DNA of 64,000 nucleotides from NCBI RefSeq assembly GCF_001184025.1, contig NZ_BBYG01000016.1, forward strand, positions 310,001 to 374,000, in the 5' to 3' direction. This stretch comes from Streptomyces maremycinicus (GTDB lineage: Bacteria; Actinomycetota; Actinomycetes; Streptomycetales; Streptomycetaceae). The notes under the pieces are model-generated. The model was not told the DNA's origin, did no database searches, and worked only from the letters and a program-made list of their open reading frames with translations. Each line of letters begins with the position of its first letter. Positions within the stretch are counted from its first letter, which is position 1. A program made the position numbers and the translations under genes. Below, in pieces: positions 25,073 to 32,745 of this stretch.

Positions 25073-26128
25073 ATGCCCCGCAGACACCGCCGCTCCGCGC
25101 AGCTCGCCGCCCTCGCGACCGGCACCGTGCTCCTCGCCACCGCCTGCAACGCGGCCGCGGAGAAGGACGACTCCGCCTCCGCCGCGACCGGCGGCAGCGG
25201 CAAGTCCTTCACGCTCGTCACCCCCGACGCCGTCGGCCAGAACGAGTTCCTGAAGCTCGCGGTGACCGGCGTCAAGAGCGCGGCGAAGCAGCACGACGGG
25301 ACCCAGAAGGTCTACGAGTCCACCGACACCGCCTCCCAACAGCAGAACGTGCAGGCCGCGGTGGACGCCGAGCCGGACGTCGTCGTCCTCGTCGGCTTCG
25401 AGTTCGCCGACCTCGTGGCCCAGCAGGCCGAGAAGAACCCGGGCCAGCAGTTCCTGATCATCGACGCGTGCACCACCAAGACCTTCAAGAACGTCAGTTG
25501 CGCGGTCTTCCGCGAGCACGAGGGCGTCTACCTGGCCGGCGCCGAGGCGGGGCTGCTGAGCAAGTCCGGCAAGGTCGGCGCGGTCGACGTGCTCGACACG
25601 CCCCAGTTCCGCCGCTACAGCGACCCGTTCGCGGCCGGCGCCGAGAAGGTAGCCGCGAAGACGGAGACCTCCACCCGCTTCGTCGGCGGCCAGTCCCCCT
25701 TCGACGACTCGGCCCGCGCCAAGGAGCAGGCGAACACCCTGCTCGCCAAGGGCTACGACCAGATCATGGCGGCCGCCGCGGCCGGCAACTACGGCGTCTT
25801 CGAGGCCGCGAAGGCAAAGGGCGCGTTCGCCTACGGCGTCGACGTCAACCAGTGCGCCTCGGCGCCCGGCACGGTCGTCGACAACGTGATCAAGCGCACG
25901 GACATCGCGGTCGAGAAGGGCATCGAGACGGTGCTCGGCGGCACGACCGGCACGACCGTCTCGTACGGCCTCAAGGAGGGCGGCATCAGCCTGACCGGCC
26001 TGGAGGACGGTGTGGACACGTCGAAGTGCGTGATCGCCGACCACAAGGACGTGCTGACGAAGGTCGAGGCGCTGCGCGACCAGATCGTCTCCGGAGAGCT
26101 GAAGGTCGATGACCCCGCCGCCTCCTGA
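25073..26128 (+). CDS. BMP-family (PnrA-like) nucleoside-binding lipoprotein
   Basis: The product has 351 residues from ATG 25073, behind GGAAGG. A second in-frame ATG at 25040 is possible. The signal ends in LLATAC (lipidated Cys25). The body is of the basic-membrane-protein/purine nucleoside receptor family: VVVLVGFEFADLVAQQAEKNPGQQFLIID, REHEGVYLAGAEAGLLSKSGKVGAVDV, and FAYGVDVNQCASAPGTVVDNVIKRTDIAV. This family binds purine nucleosides and feeds ATPase plus two-permease transporters of exactly the type encoded next. Here methylthioadenosine is the proposed ligand, given the enzymes downstream and the cysteine-type leader. Confidence 0.9.
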   Translation: MPRRHRRSAQLAALATGTVLLATACNAAAEKDDSASAATGGSGKSFTLVTPDAVGQNEFLKLAVTGVKSAAKQHDGTQKVYESTDTASQQQNVQAAVDAEPDVVVLVGFEFADLVAQQAEKNPGQQFLIIDACTTKTFKNVSCAVFREHEGVYLAGAEAGLLSKSGKVGAVDVLDTPQFRRYSDPFAAGAEKVAAKTETSTRFVGGQSPFDDSARAKEQANTLLAKGYDQIMAAAAAGNYGVFEAAKAKGAFAYGVDVNQCASAPGTVVDNVIKRTDIAVEKGIETVLGGTTGTTVSYGLKEGGISLTGLEDGVDTSKCVIADHKDVLTKVEALRDQIVSGELKVDDPAAS

Positions 26129-27659
26129 GAACTTCGCCGTCGAGCTCCGGGGGATCACCAAGCGGTTCCCCGGCACGCTCGCCAACGACGCCGTCGACCT
26201 GACCGTCCGGCACGGCGAGATCCACGCCCTGATGGGCGAGAACGGCGCGGGCAAGTCCACCCTGATGTCGGTCCTCTACGGCATGGAGCGCGCCGACGCC
26301 GGGTCGATCCGGATCGACGGGCGGGAGGTGCGCTTCACCAGCCCCTCCGACGCCATGGCCGCGGGGCTCGGCATGGTCCACCAGAGCTTCAAGCTGTTCG
26401 ACTCGCTGACGGTCGCCGAGAACGTCGTCTACGCCGCCGAGCCGCGCCGCTTCGGTCTGGTGGACCGCGCCGCGGCCCGCCGCCGGGTGCGCGAACTCGC
26501 CGACGAGCACGGGCTGGCCGTCGATCCCGAAGCCCGGGTGGGCGATCTGCCGGTCGGCCTGCGCCAGCGCGTGGAGATCCTCAAGCTGTTGCACCGGGGC
26601 GCCCGGACGCTGATCCTCGACGAGCCGACGGCGGTGCTCACCCCGGCCGAGGCGGACAGCCTGTTCGGCGTGCTCAAGTCGCTGACCGCGCGGGGCCGTA
26701 CGGTCGTCCTGGTCACCCACAAGCTGCGCGAGGTGCTCGAGGGCAGCGACCGGGTGACCGTGCTGCGGGACGGCCGGGTCGCCGCCCGGCTGGTCACCTC
26801 CGACACCACGGCCGACGAGATCGCCGCCGCGATGACCGGCCGCGCGGTGGAACTGGACCGCGTCCACGCACCGGGAACGCCCGGTGAGGCGGTTCTGCGG
26901 GTCACCGGGTTCAGCACCGACTCCGTCCACGATGTGGACCTCAGTGTCCACGCCGGGGAGATCGTCGGTGTCGCGGGGGTCGCGGGGAACGGCCAGAGCA
27001 AGCTGGTCGAGGCGCTGGCCGGACTGCGTCCGGTCGCCGCCGGACGGGTCACGCTCCTGGGCGCCGACATCACCCACGCCTCGGCAACCGAGCGGCGTCT
27101 GAAGGGGCTCGCGTACGTCCCCGAGGACCGGCACGCCGTCGGTACGGCCCCCGCCGCCTCGGTCGCGGACAACCTGGCGATGGGCCACCACCGCACCACC
27201 CTGTCCACCCGCGGCCTGCTGCCGCCGGCGGCCGTCCGCGCCCACGCCCGGCGGCTCGTCGAGCGCTTCGGCATCAAGGCGGCGACCACCGAGGTGCCCG
27301 CCTCCGCGCTGTCCGGCGGCAATCTCCAGAAGCTGCTCATCGGCCGCGAACTGGCCCATGAGGCACCGCTGTTGCTGGTCGAGCAGCCGACCCGGGGCGT
27401 CGACATCGGCGCCATCCAGAACATCCACGACCAGCTGATCGCCTACCGCGACGCCGGTCACGCCGTCCTCCTCGTGTCGGCCGAGCTGAGCGAGATCCGC
27501 GGCCTCGCGGACCGGGTGCTCGTCCTGTACGAGGGCCGGGTCGCGGCCTCGTACGCCAAGGAGGAGGCGGACGAGCGGACCCTGGGCCTCGCGATGGCGG
27601 GCGCCCCCGCGGAGGCCACGCACGAACACGAGCCCCCGGACACGAGTCCACGGACCTGA
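26109..27659 (+). CDS. ABC transporter ATPase, nucleoside (NupA/YufO) type
   Basis: The product has 516 residues with two nucleotide-binding domains. Domain 1 has GENGAGKST (about 41-49), a Q-loop VHQSFKLFDSLTVAENV that is typical of nucleoside-type ATPases, the family signature LPVGLRQRVEIL and Walker B LILDEPTAVLTP. Domain 2 lacks the Walker A Lys (GVAGNGQSKL), which is normal for this family, and has ALSGGNLQKLLIGREL. The start overlaps the lipoprotein gene by 20 nt. Its last bases are part of a 32-bp tandem duplication, so its stop codon is copied downstream. Confidence 0.93.
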   Translation: MTPPPPENFAVELRGITKRFPGTLANDAVDLTVRHGEIHALMGENGAGKSTLMSVLYGMERADAGSIRIDGREVRFTSPSDAMAAGLGMVHQSFKLFDSLTVAENVVYAAEPRRFGLVDRAAARRRVRELADEHGLAVDPEARVGDLPVGLRQRVEILKLLHRGARTLILDEPTAVLTPAEADSLFGVLKSLTARGRTVVLVTHKLREVLEGSDRVTVLRDGRVAARLVTSDTTADEIAAAMTGRAVELDRVHAPGTPGEAVLRVTGFSTDSVHDVDLSVHAGEIVGVAGVAGNGQSKLVEALAGLRPVAAGRVTLLGADITHASATERRLKGLAYVPEDRHAVGTAPAASVADNLAMGHHRTTLSTRGLLPPAAVRAHARRLVERFGIKAATTEVPASALSGGNLQKLLIGRELAHEAPLLLVEQPTRGVDIGAIQNIHDQLIAYRDAGHAVLLVSAELSEIRGLADRVLVLYEGRVAASYAKEEADERTLGLAMAGAPAEATHEHEPPDTSPRT

Positions 27660-27693
27660 GCGAGCCCCCGGACACGAGCCCACGGACCTGAGC
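27630..27693. repeat. 32-bp tandem duplication across the ATPase gene stop codon
   Basis: Units 27630-27661 and 27662-27693 differ at one base. The first contains the ATPase stop (27657-27659), so the second is an untranslated copy of the gene's end. Confidence 0.9.
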
Positions 27694-27696
27694 CCA

Positions 27697-27760
27697 CAGA
27701 CATGAGCACCCTGACATGAGCACCCTGACATGAGCCCTGACATGAGCGCACAGACATGAC
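27697..27760 (+). repeat. Tandem 14-bp repeats forming overlapping mini-ORFs before the permease
   Basis: Five units of CTGACATGAGCACC or close variants (14, 14, 12, 14 and a partial unit). Each carries ATG-AGC. ORFs opened at 27702, 27716 and 27730 each end in a TGA: the 27702 ORF ends over the 27716 ATG, the 27716 ORF over the 27730 ATG, and the 27730 ORF over the permease ATG at 27756. No Shine-Dalgarno site precedes the permease. The repeats may thus couple its translation to upstream ribosomes. Confidence 0.75.
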
Positions 27761-28808
27761 ACGGATATCCGGAGCCCTGCGCTCCCCCCTCACCTTCTCC
27801 GTCCTCGCGGGCCTCGTCATCGGCGCGCTGTTCCTGCTCGGCACCGGCGCGGACCCGATCGCGGCCTACGAGGCCGTGGTGACCGGCGCGCTCGGCGCCG
27901 ACGGCATCGGCTCGACCCTGACCACCGGCACCAGTGTGCTCGGTCTGGCGCTCGCGCTGGCGATCCCGCTGCGGGCCGGGCTCATCAACCTCGGCGGTGA
28001 CGGGCAGATGGTGCTCGGCGGGATCACCGCGGCGGTGACCGGTCTGTACTCGCCGCTCCCCGCCCCCCTCACCGTCGTGCTGGCCCTGCTGGCCGGTATG
28101 GCTGCGGGCGCCGGATACGCCGTCCTCGCCGCCCTGTGCGAGAACCGCCTCGGGGTGCCGCTGCTGGTCAGCAGCCTGCTGCTGAGCTACCCGGCGGTGT
28201 CGCTCGCCTCCTACCTGGCGCGCTACCCGCTCAAGGAGCCGGGCTCCAGCCTGCCCCAGACCCGTGCGCTGCCGGACGGGGTGGCGCTGCCCGCGTTCGG
28301 CGACTCCACGGTCACCCTCGGGCTCGTCCTGGTCGCGATCGCCGCCGCCGCGTACTGGTTCACCGACCGGCGCACCGCCGTCGGCTACGAGATCCGCATG
28401 ACGGGCCTCAACCCCCGCTTCTCCGCGTACGCGGGCGTCGAGCGCCGGGGCCTGACCCTGAGGCTGATGGCGCTCTCCGGGGGCCTCGCCGGACTCGTGG
28501 GCGCCATCGGGGTGCTGAGCTTCCCCTATCGCTTCGTGGACGGCTCGCTGACCGCTCCCGGCTACACCTGGACCGGCCTCACGGCGGCCCTGCTCGCCGC
28601 GGCGGCCCCGCTCGGCACGGTGGTCGCCGCGTTCTTCTTCGCCGTCCTCCAGGTCGGCGGACTGGCGATGGAGCGCACCACCGAGGTGCCGCGCGAACTG
28701 ACCCAGGTGCTCCAGGCGATCGTGATCGTGTTCCTCGCGGCCCGGCTGCGCTTCCCCGGCCGCTGGTTCGCCTTCACCCGCCGCACGCGGGAAAGCGGGG
28801 CGGTGTGA
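27756..28808 (+). CDS. ABC transporter permease, nucleoside type, subunit 1
   Basis: The product has 350 residues and about nine membrane segments, of the BPD_transp_2 family as found in NupB/YufP. Typical motifs are SVLGLALALAIPLRAGLINLGGDGQMVLGG (about 62-91) and GYEIRMTGLNPRFSAYAGVERRGL (coupling region). ATG at 27756 has no Shine-Dalgarno site and is entered through the ATGA overlap of a repeat-encoded mini-ORF. The next permease starts within its stop codon (TGATG), so both are made in equal amounts, as expected for a heterodimeric channel. Confidence 0.92.
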   Translation: MTRISGALRSPLTFSVLAGLVIGALFLLGTGADPIAAYEAVVTGALGADGIGSTLTTGTSVLGLALALAIPLRAGLINLGGDGQMVLGGITAAVTGLYSPLPAPLTVVLALLAGMAAGAGYAVLAALCENRLGVPLLVSSLLLSYPAVSLASYLARYPLKEPGSSLPQTRALPDGVALPAFGDSTVTLGLVLVAIAAAAYWFTDRRTAVGYEIRMTGLNPRFSAYAGVERRGLTLRLMALSGGLAGLVGAIGVLSFPYRFVDGSLTAPGYTWTGLTAALLAAAAPLGTVVAAFFFAVLQVGGLAMERTTEVPRELTQVLQAIVIVFLAARLRFPGRWFAFTRRTRESGAV

Positions 28809-29674
28809 TGTTCCTCGACTCCGATCTCCTCATGTCGGCGCTGCGCGCGCTCACCCCGATCCTGCTGGCGGCCCTCGGCGGCGCCCTGTGCGAACGGGCC
28901 GGGGTCTTCAACATCGGCCTCGAGGGCATGATGCTGATGGGCTGCTTCACCTCGGTGGCGACCAGCTGGTTCACCGGCAGCCCTTGGCTGGGCGTCCTGG
29001 CGGCGGCCCTCGCGGCGGCCGCGTACTCGCTGGTCCTGGCGGTGGGCGCGGTCACCCTGCGCGGGGACGCGGTGGTCCTCGGCATCGCCATGAACCTGTT
29101 GGCCGTCGGCCTGACCAGCTTCCTGCTGCGCACGGTCTTCGGCGTGCAGGGCACCTTCGACGATCCGTCCCTGGCCGGGCTGCCGCTGATCGGTGGGTTC
29201 ACCCCGCTCGCGTACCTGTCGTGGGCGGCGGTGGCGGTCGCCGCCCTGCTGCTGTCGCGGCATGTGTGGGGGCTCCGGCTGCGCGGGGTCGGCGAGGCGC
29301 CCGACGCGGCGGCCACCCTCGGGGTGAGCCCGGCCAAGTACCAGTACGGCGCGATCCTGCTGTCGGGAGTGCTGTGCGGACTCGCGGGCGCCCAGCTCGC
29401 CCTCGGAAACGTCACGTTGTTCACGGAGAACATGACGGCGGGCCGTGGTTGGATCGCTGTCGTGGCCGTCATGCTGGGCCGCGCCGCGCCCCTGGGTGTC
29501 CTGCTCGCCGCGCTGCTGTTCGGGCTCGCCGAAGCGGCCGGGTTCCGCCTCCAGGGTCTCGGCCTGCCGCAGCAGGCGACCGACGCCGCGCCCTATGTCG
29601 TCACCCTGGGCGCCCTGTTCCTCACGACGGCCCGCCGCCGTCGCCGCCCCCGTACCACCGGAGCCGTCCAATGA
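28808..29674 (+). CDS. ABC transporter permease, nucleoside type, subunit 2
   Basis: The product has 288 residues and about eight membrane segments, of the NupC/YufQ type. Signatures are ALGGALCERAGVFNIGLEGMMLMG near the N-terminus, LRGDAVVLGIAMNLLAVGLTSF, and the coupling motif GLRLRGVGEAPDAAATLGVSPAKYQY. ATG at 28808 shares its A with the preceding TGA. The nucleoside phosphorylase gene starts in its stop codon (ATGA), so transport and the first cytosolic steps are tightly coupled. Confidence 0.92.
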   Translation: MFLDSDLLMSALRALTPILLAALGGALCERAGVFNIGLEGMMLMGCFTSVATSWFTGSPWLGVLAAALAAAAYSLVLAVGAVTLRGDAVVLGIAMNLLAVGLTSFLLRTVFGVQGTFDDPSLAGLPLIGGFTPLAYLSWAAVAVAALLLSRHVWGLRLRGVGEAPDAAATLGVSPAKYQYGAILLSGVLCGLAGAQLALGNVTLFTENMTAGRGWIAVVAVMLGRAAPLGVLLAALLFGLAEAAGFRLQGLGLPQQATDAAPYVVTLGALFLTTARRRRRPRTTGAVQ

Positions 29675-30429
29675 CGCAGGATCTGCTGCCCGTCACCCGC
29701 ATCCCGCGCACCGGTCTCCCGGCGCACGCCGTGGTCGTCGGCGACCCGGCCCGCGCCGCGGCCGTCGCCGCGCTGCTCGACGGCGCAGAGGAGGTCTCGT
29801 ACCACCGCGAGTACCGGGTGTTCAGCGGAAGCTGGAAGGGTCTGCCGGTCGTCGTCGCCTCGCACGGGGTGGGCGCGCCGGGCGCGATCCTGCTGTTCCA
29901 GGAGCTGGCCGAGGCCGGCGTGCGCACCTTCCTGCGGTTCGGCACGGCGGGCGCCATGAAGCCGGGCATCGGCGACGGCGACCTCGTCATCGCGGAGGCG
30001 GCCGTCCGCGACGACGGCGTCACCCATCAGCTGCTGCCCCCGGAGTACCCGGCGGTGTCGGCGCCCGAGGCGGTCCTCGCCCTCCAGCGCGCGGCCCGCG
30101 AGGCCGGCGCCCCGCACCACCGGGGCCTCGTGTGGACCCGGGCCGCCTTCCAGCCGGGACTGCTCCCGCTGTTCTCCTACGACGGCGCCGGGCTCGCCGC
30201 CATCGAGATGGAGCTGTCCGCGCTGCTGGTCACGGCCTCGCTGCGCGGCCTGGTCGCGGGCGGCGTGCTGGTGATCGACGGGGCGAACGCCGACGAACTG
30301 GTCGACGAGGAGGCCACGGGCGGCTACGACCCGCACCGCGAGGTCGTCGCCGCCGGTGTCGAACGGGGAGCGGTGGTCTCGCTCGAGGCGCTGCGGCTGC
30401 TCGCCGAGGCGGAAGGGGAGCAGGCGTGA
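29671..30429 (+). CDS. Nucleoside phosphorylase (PNP_UDP_1 family); candidate methylthioinosine phosphorylase
   Basis: The product has 252 residues. Family motifs are VVVGDPARA (23-29), GVGAPGAILLFQEL, FRFGTAGAMKPGIGDGDLV-type phosphate loop (89-106), RDDGVTHQLLPPEYPAVS and the sugar-binding E179-M180-E181. Compared by eye with E. coli enzymes, Asp203 in VLVIDGANADE falls where purine phosphorylases carry the base-protonating Asp204 and uridine phosphorylase has Arg. That favours a purine substrate, though the central block resembles uridine phosphorylases. Followed by an MTA-type deaminase gene in a GTGA overlap, it may split methylthioinosine or inosine; uridine remains an alternative. Confidence 0.85.
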   Translation: MTQDLLPVTRIPRTGLPAHAVVVGDPARAAAVAALLDGAEEVSYHREYRVFSGSWKGLPVVVASHGVGAPGAILLFQELAEAGVRTFLRFGTAGAMKPGIGDGDLVIAEAAVRDDGVTHQLLPPEYPAVSAPEAVLALQRAAREAGAPHHRGLVWTRAAFQPGLLPLFSYDGAGLAAIEMELSALLVTASLRGLVAGGVLVIDGANADELVDEEATGGYDPHREVVAAGVERGAVVSLEALRLLAEAEGEQA

Positions 30430-31721
30430 GCATCGACCTGCTGGTGCACGGCGGCGACGTCCTGACGGTGGACGACGCCGGAACCGTCGTCCCGGGCGGG
30501 GCGGTCGCGGTCCACGAGGGCGGGATCCTCGCCGTGGGACCGGCCGACGAGCTGCGCGAGCGCTACACCGCCGCGGAGGAGATCGACGCCGCCGGGTGCC
30601 TCGTCCTTCCCGGACTGATCAACACGCACACCCACCTCGCGATGACGCTGCTGCGCGGCCGCGCCGACGACGTCACCCTCCAGGGTTTCCTGGAACGGGT
30701 CCTGAAGTGGGAGGCGGAGCTGCTGGCGCCGGAGAACGTGGCGGCGGCGGTGCGGCTGGCGGTCGCCGAGAGCCTGCGGGCCGGGGTGACCTCGGCGCTG
30801 GACATGTACTGGTTCCACGAGGCGGCCGAACGGGCGGCCCGCGAGGCGGGCTGGCGGCTGCACACCGGCCCCACCTTCATGGACGTGCCCGGGCCGCCGG
30901 ACGGCATCGCCTACGAGGAACGGCTCGGGTGGGCGCGGCGCGACCTCGAGGCCCGCGGGCCCGCCCGGTCCGGGCACCGGCCGGTCGTCTTCGCGCACTC
31001 GGCGTACACCCTCTCTCCCGAGCAGCTCACCGAAGTCTTCGCGCTGGCCCGGGAGTTCGGTGCGCTGGTGCACATCCACGCGGCCGAGAACGCCACCGAG
31101 GTCGCCACCGTCGAGGTGCGGCACGGGAAGCGGCCGGTGGAGCTGCTGGACTCCCTCGGGCTGCTCGGCCCGGACGTGCTGCTCGCGCACGCCGTCGACC
31201 TGACCGCGCTCGAGATCGTGGCGCTGGCCCGCACCGGCACGGCCGTCGCCCACTGTCCGGTGTCGAACCTGAAGCTGGGCTGCGGCATCGCTCCCGTGCC
31301 GCGGCTGCTGAGCGCGGGCGTGACGGTGGGCCTGGGCACGGACGGCGCCGTCAGCTCCAACTCGCTGGACCTGCTGGGTGCCGTACGGCAGGCGGCGCTG
31401 GTGCACAAGGCGGCGGGCGATCCGACGGCCGTCGGCGCCGAGCAGGCCGTACGGATGGCGACGATCGAGGGCGCGCGGGCGCTCGGGCTCGGCGAGCAGC
31501 TCGGTTCGCTGGAGGCGGGCAAGCGGGCCGACCTGGTCGTCCTGGACCTCGCGGCGCCGCATCTGCGGCCGCGCCACGACCCGTGGTCGACGCTGGCGTA
31601 CGCGGCTCACCCCTCGGACGTGCGGGACACCGTCGTCGACGGGCGGGTGCTGATGCGGGACCGGGAGCTGACCACGGTCGACGAGCGGGCCGTGATCGCG
31701 GAACTGGAGGCACTGCTCTGA
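30426..31721 (+). CDS. mtaD: 5'-methylthioadenosine/S-adenosylhomocysteine deaminase-type amidohydrolase
   Basis: The product has 431 residues. The GTG start overlaps the phosphorylase stop. The metal centre of the amidohydrolase superfamily is complete: H68-T-H70, H218-A-A-E221, H255 in LLAHAVD, and D306 in LGTDGAVSSNSLDLLG. The block HCPVSNLKLGCGIAPVPRLLSAGV followed by GTDGA is characteristic of MtaD (Thermotoga TM0936-like) enzymes, which deaminate methylthioadenosine, SAH and adenosine to the inosine forms. With the phosphorylase it would convert methylthioadenosine through methylthioinosine to methylthioribose-1-phosphate for MtnA. Confidence 0.9.
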   Translation: MSIDLLVHGGDVLTVDDAGTVVPGGAVAVHEGGILAVGPADELRERYTAAEEIDAAGCLVLPGLINTHTHLAMTLLRGRADDVTLQGFLERVLKWEAELLAPENVAAAVRLAVAESLRAGVTSALDMYWFHEAAERAAREAGWRLHTGPTFMDVPGPPDGIAYEERLGWARRDLEARGPARSGHRPVVFAHSAYTLSPEQLTEVFALAREFGALVHIHAAENATEVATVEVRHGKRPVELLDSLGLLGPDVLLAHAVDLTALEIVALARTGTAVAHCPVSNLKLGCGIAPVPRLLSAGVTVGLGTDGAVSSNSLDLLGAVRQAALVHKAAGDPTAVGAEQAVRMATIEGARALGLGEQLGSLEAGKRADLVVLDLAAPHLRPRHDPWSTLAYAAHPSDVRDTVVDGRVLMRDRELTTVDERAVIAELEALL

Positions 31722-31743
31722 TCTGCCCCCATAATGACCCTGA

Positions 31744-31843
31744 GACATCCGATGTCTGATCCGACGACATCCGGATCCGGGAATCCGGATCCGACAGGTG
31801 GATCCGGCATCCGGAGCTGATGTCCGGGTCCGTTGTCCGGGCG
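31744..31843. promoter_or_regulatory. Operator array upstream of the GntR/FadR gene
   Basis: GACATC-C-GATGTC (31744-31756) is a perfect inverted repeat. Two ATCCGGATCC palindromes follow (31769-31778 and 31783-31792), then GATCCGGCATCCGG, and GATGTCCGG at 31819-31827. Such dense symmetry directly before a FadR-type gene suggests autoregulation. Confidence 0.6.
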
Positions 31844-31859
31844 AACAGGGAGGCCGGTC

Positions 31860-32531
31860 GTGGCAGTCACCGATGAGGCGATCGAGAAGATCAAGGGCAT
31901 GATCGTCTCGGGTGCGCTGCGCCCCGGGGACCGGCTGCCCAAGGAGAGCGAGCTGGCCGCCGACCTGGGGCTGTCCCGCAACTCCCTGCGGGAGGCGGTG
32001 CGCGCCCTGTCGCTGATCCGGATCCTGGACGTGCGGCAGGGCGACGGCACCTATGTCACCAGTCTCGATCCCCAACTGCTCCTCGAGGCGCTGAGTTTCG
32101 TCGTCGACTTCCACCGCGACGACACGGTCCTGGAGTTCCTGGCCGTGCGCCGCATCCTGGAGCCGGCCGCCACGGCGATGGCCGCCCTGCGCATCAGCGA
32201 GCAGCAACTGGACGCGCTCGAAGCCCAGTTGGACAAGCTCGGCGCCGATCCCTCGGTGGAGGAACTGGTCGCAGGGGACCTGGAGTTCCACCGCGGCATC
32301 GTGCAGAGCGCCGGCAACTCGGTGCTCTGCTCGCTGCTCGACGGGCTGTCCGGGCCCACCACCCGGGCCCGGATCTGGCGCGGCCTGACCCAGGAGGACG
32401 CGGTCGCCGGCACGCTGCGCGAACACCGGGCGATCCTGGCGGCCCTGCGCGACCGGGACGCGGAGGCGGCGCGGTCGTGGGCGACGGTGCACATCGCGAG
32501 CGTGGAACAGTGGCTGCGCTCGACCCTGTGA
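31860..32531 (+). CDS. GntR/FadR-family transcriptional regulator
   Basis: The product has 223 residues. GTG at 31860 is chosen because GGGAGG lies 8 nt upstream; a TTG nine codons earlier lacks a ribosome site. The winged helix is DRLPKESELAADLGLSRNSLREAVRALSLIRILDVRQGDGTYV (about 24-66). The all-helical FCD effector domain follows, with LAVRRILEPAATAMAA and metal-binding-type histidines in LEFHRGIVQSAGN and REHRAILAALRDRD. It closes the salvage island, 138 nt after mtaD. The shared decamer upstream of mtnD and of the importer makes it the likely regulator of the island; the effector is unknown. Confidence 0.88.
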   Translation: MAVTDEAIEKIKGMIVSGALRPGDRLPKESELAADLGLSRNSLREAVRALSLIRILDVRQGDGTYVTSLDPQLLLEALSFVVDFHRDDTVLEFLAVRRILEPAATAMAALRISEQQLDALEAQLDKLGADPSVEELVAGDLEFHRGIVQSAGNSVLCSLLDGLSGPTTRARIWRGLTQEDAVAGTLREHRAILAALRDRDAEAARSWATVHIASVEQWLRSTL

Positions 32532-32745
32532 GTCGGACCGCGCTCGGCCCTGGGGGTCCGCGGCACGTCCGCCCTGTGTACCGCCTGTGTGCCGGTGCCG
32601 TGAGTCGGTTCCGGCAAGGGGTGTTCGGGGGTGGCGATCGGGGCAGTGATCCGTTCACTCCCCCGTACAAGGGGGCTGCGAGCGCCCCCGCGGAACGCCG
32701 TAAGGTTGGGTGGTCAAGCGAGGGCACGTCGGAAGGAGGCGCTGG

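Noticed and set aside
27697..27755. Starting the first nucleoside permease at an upstream ATG in the repeats
   Set aside because: The upstream ATGs either are out of frame or hit TGA before 27756. Only 27756 opens the permease frame.
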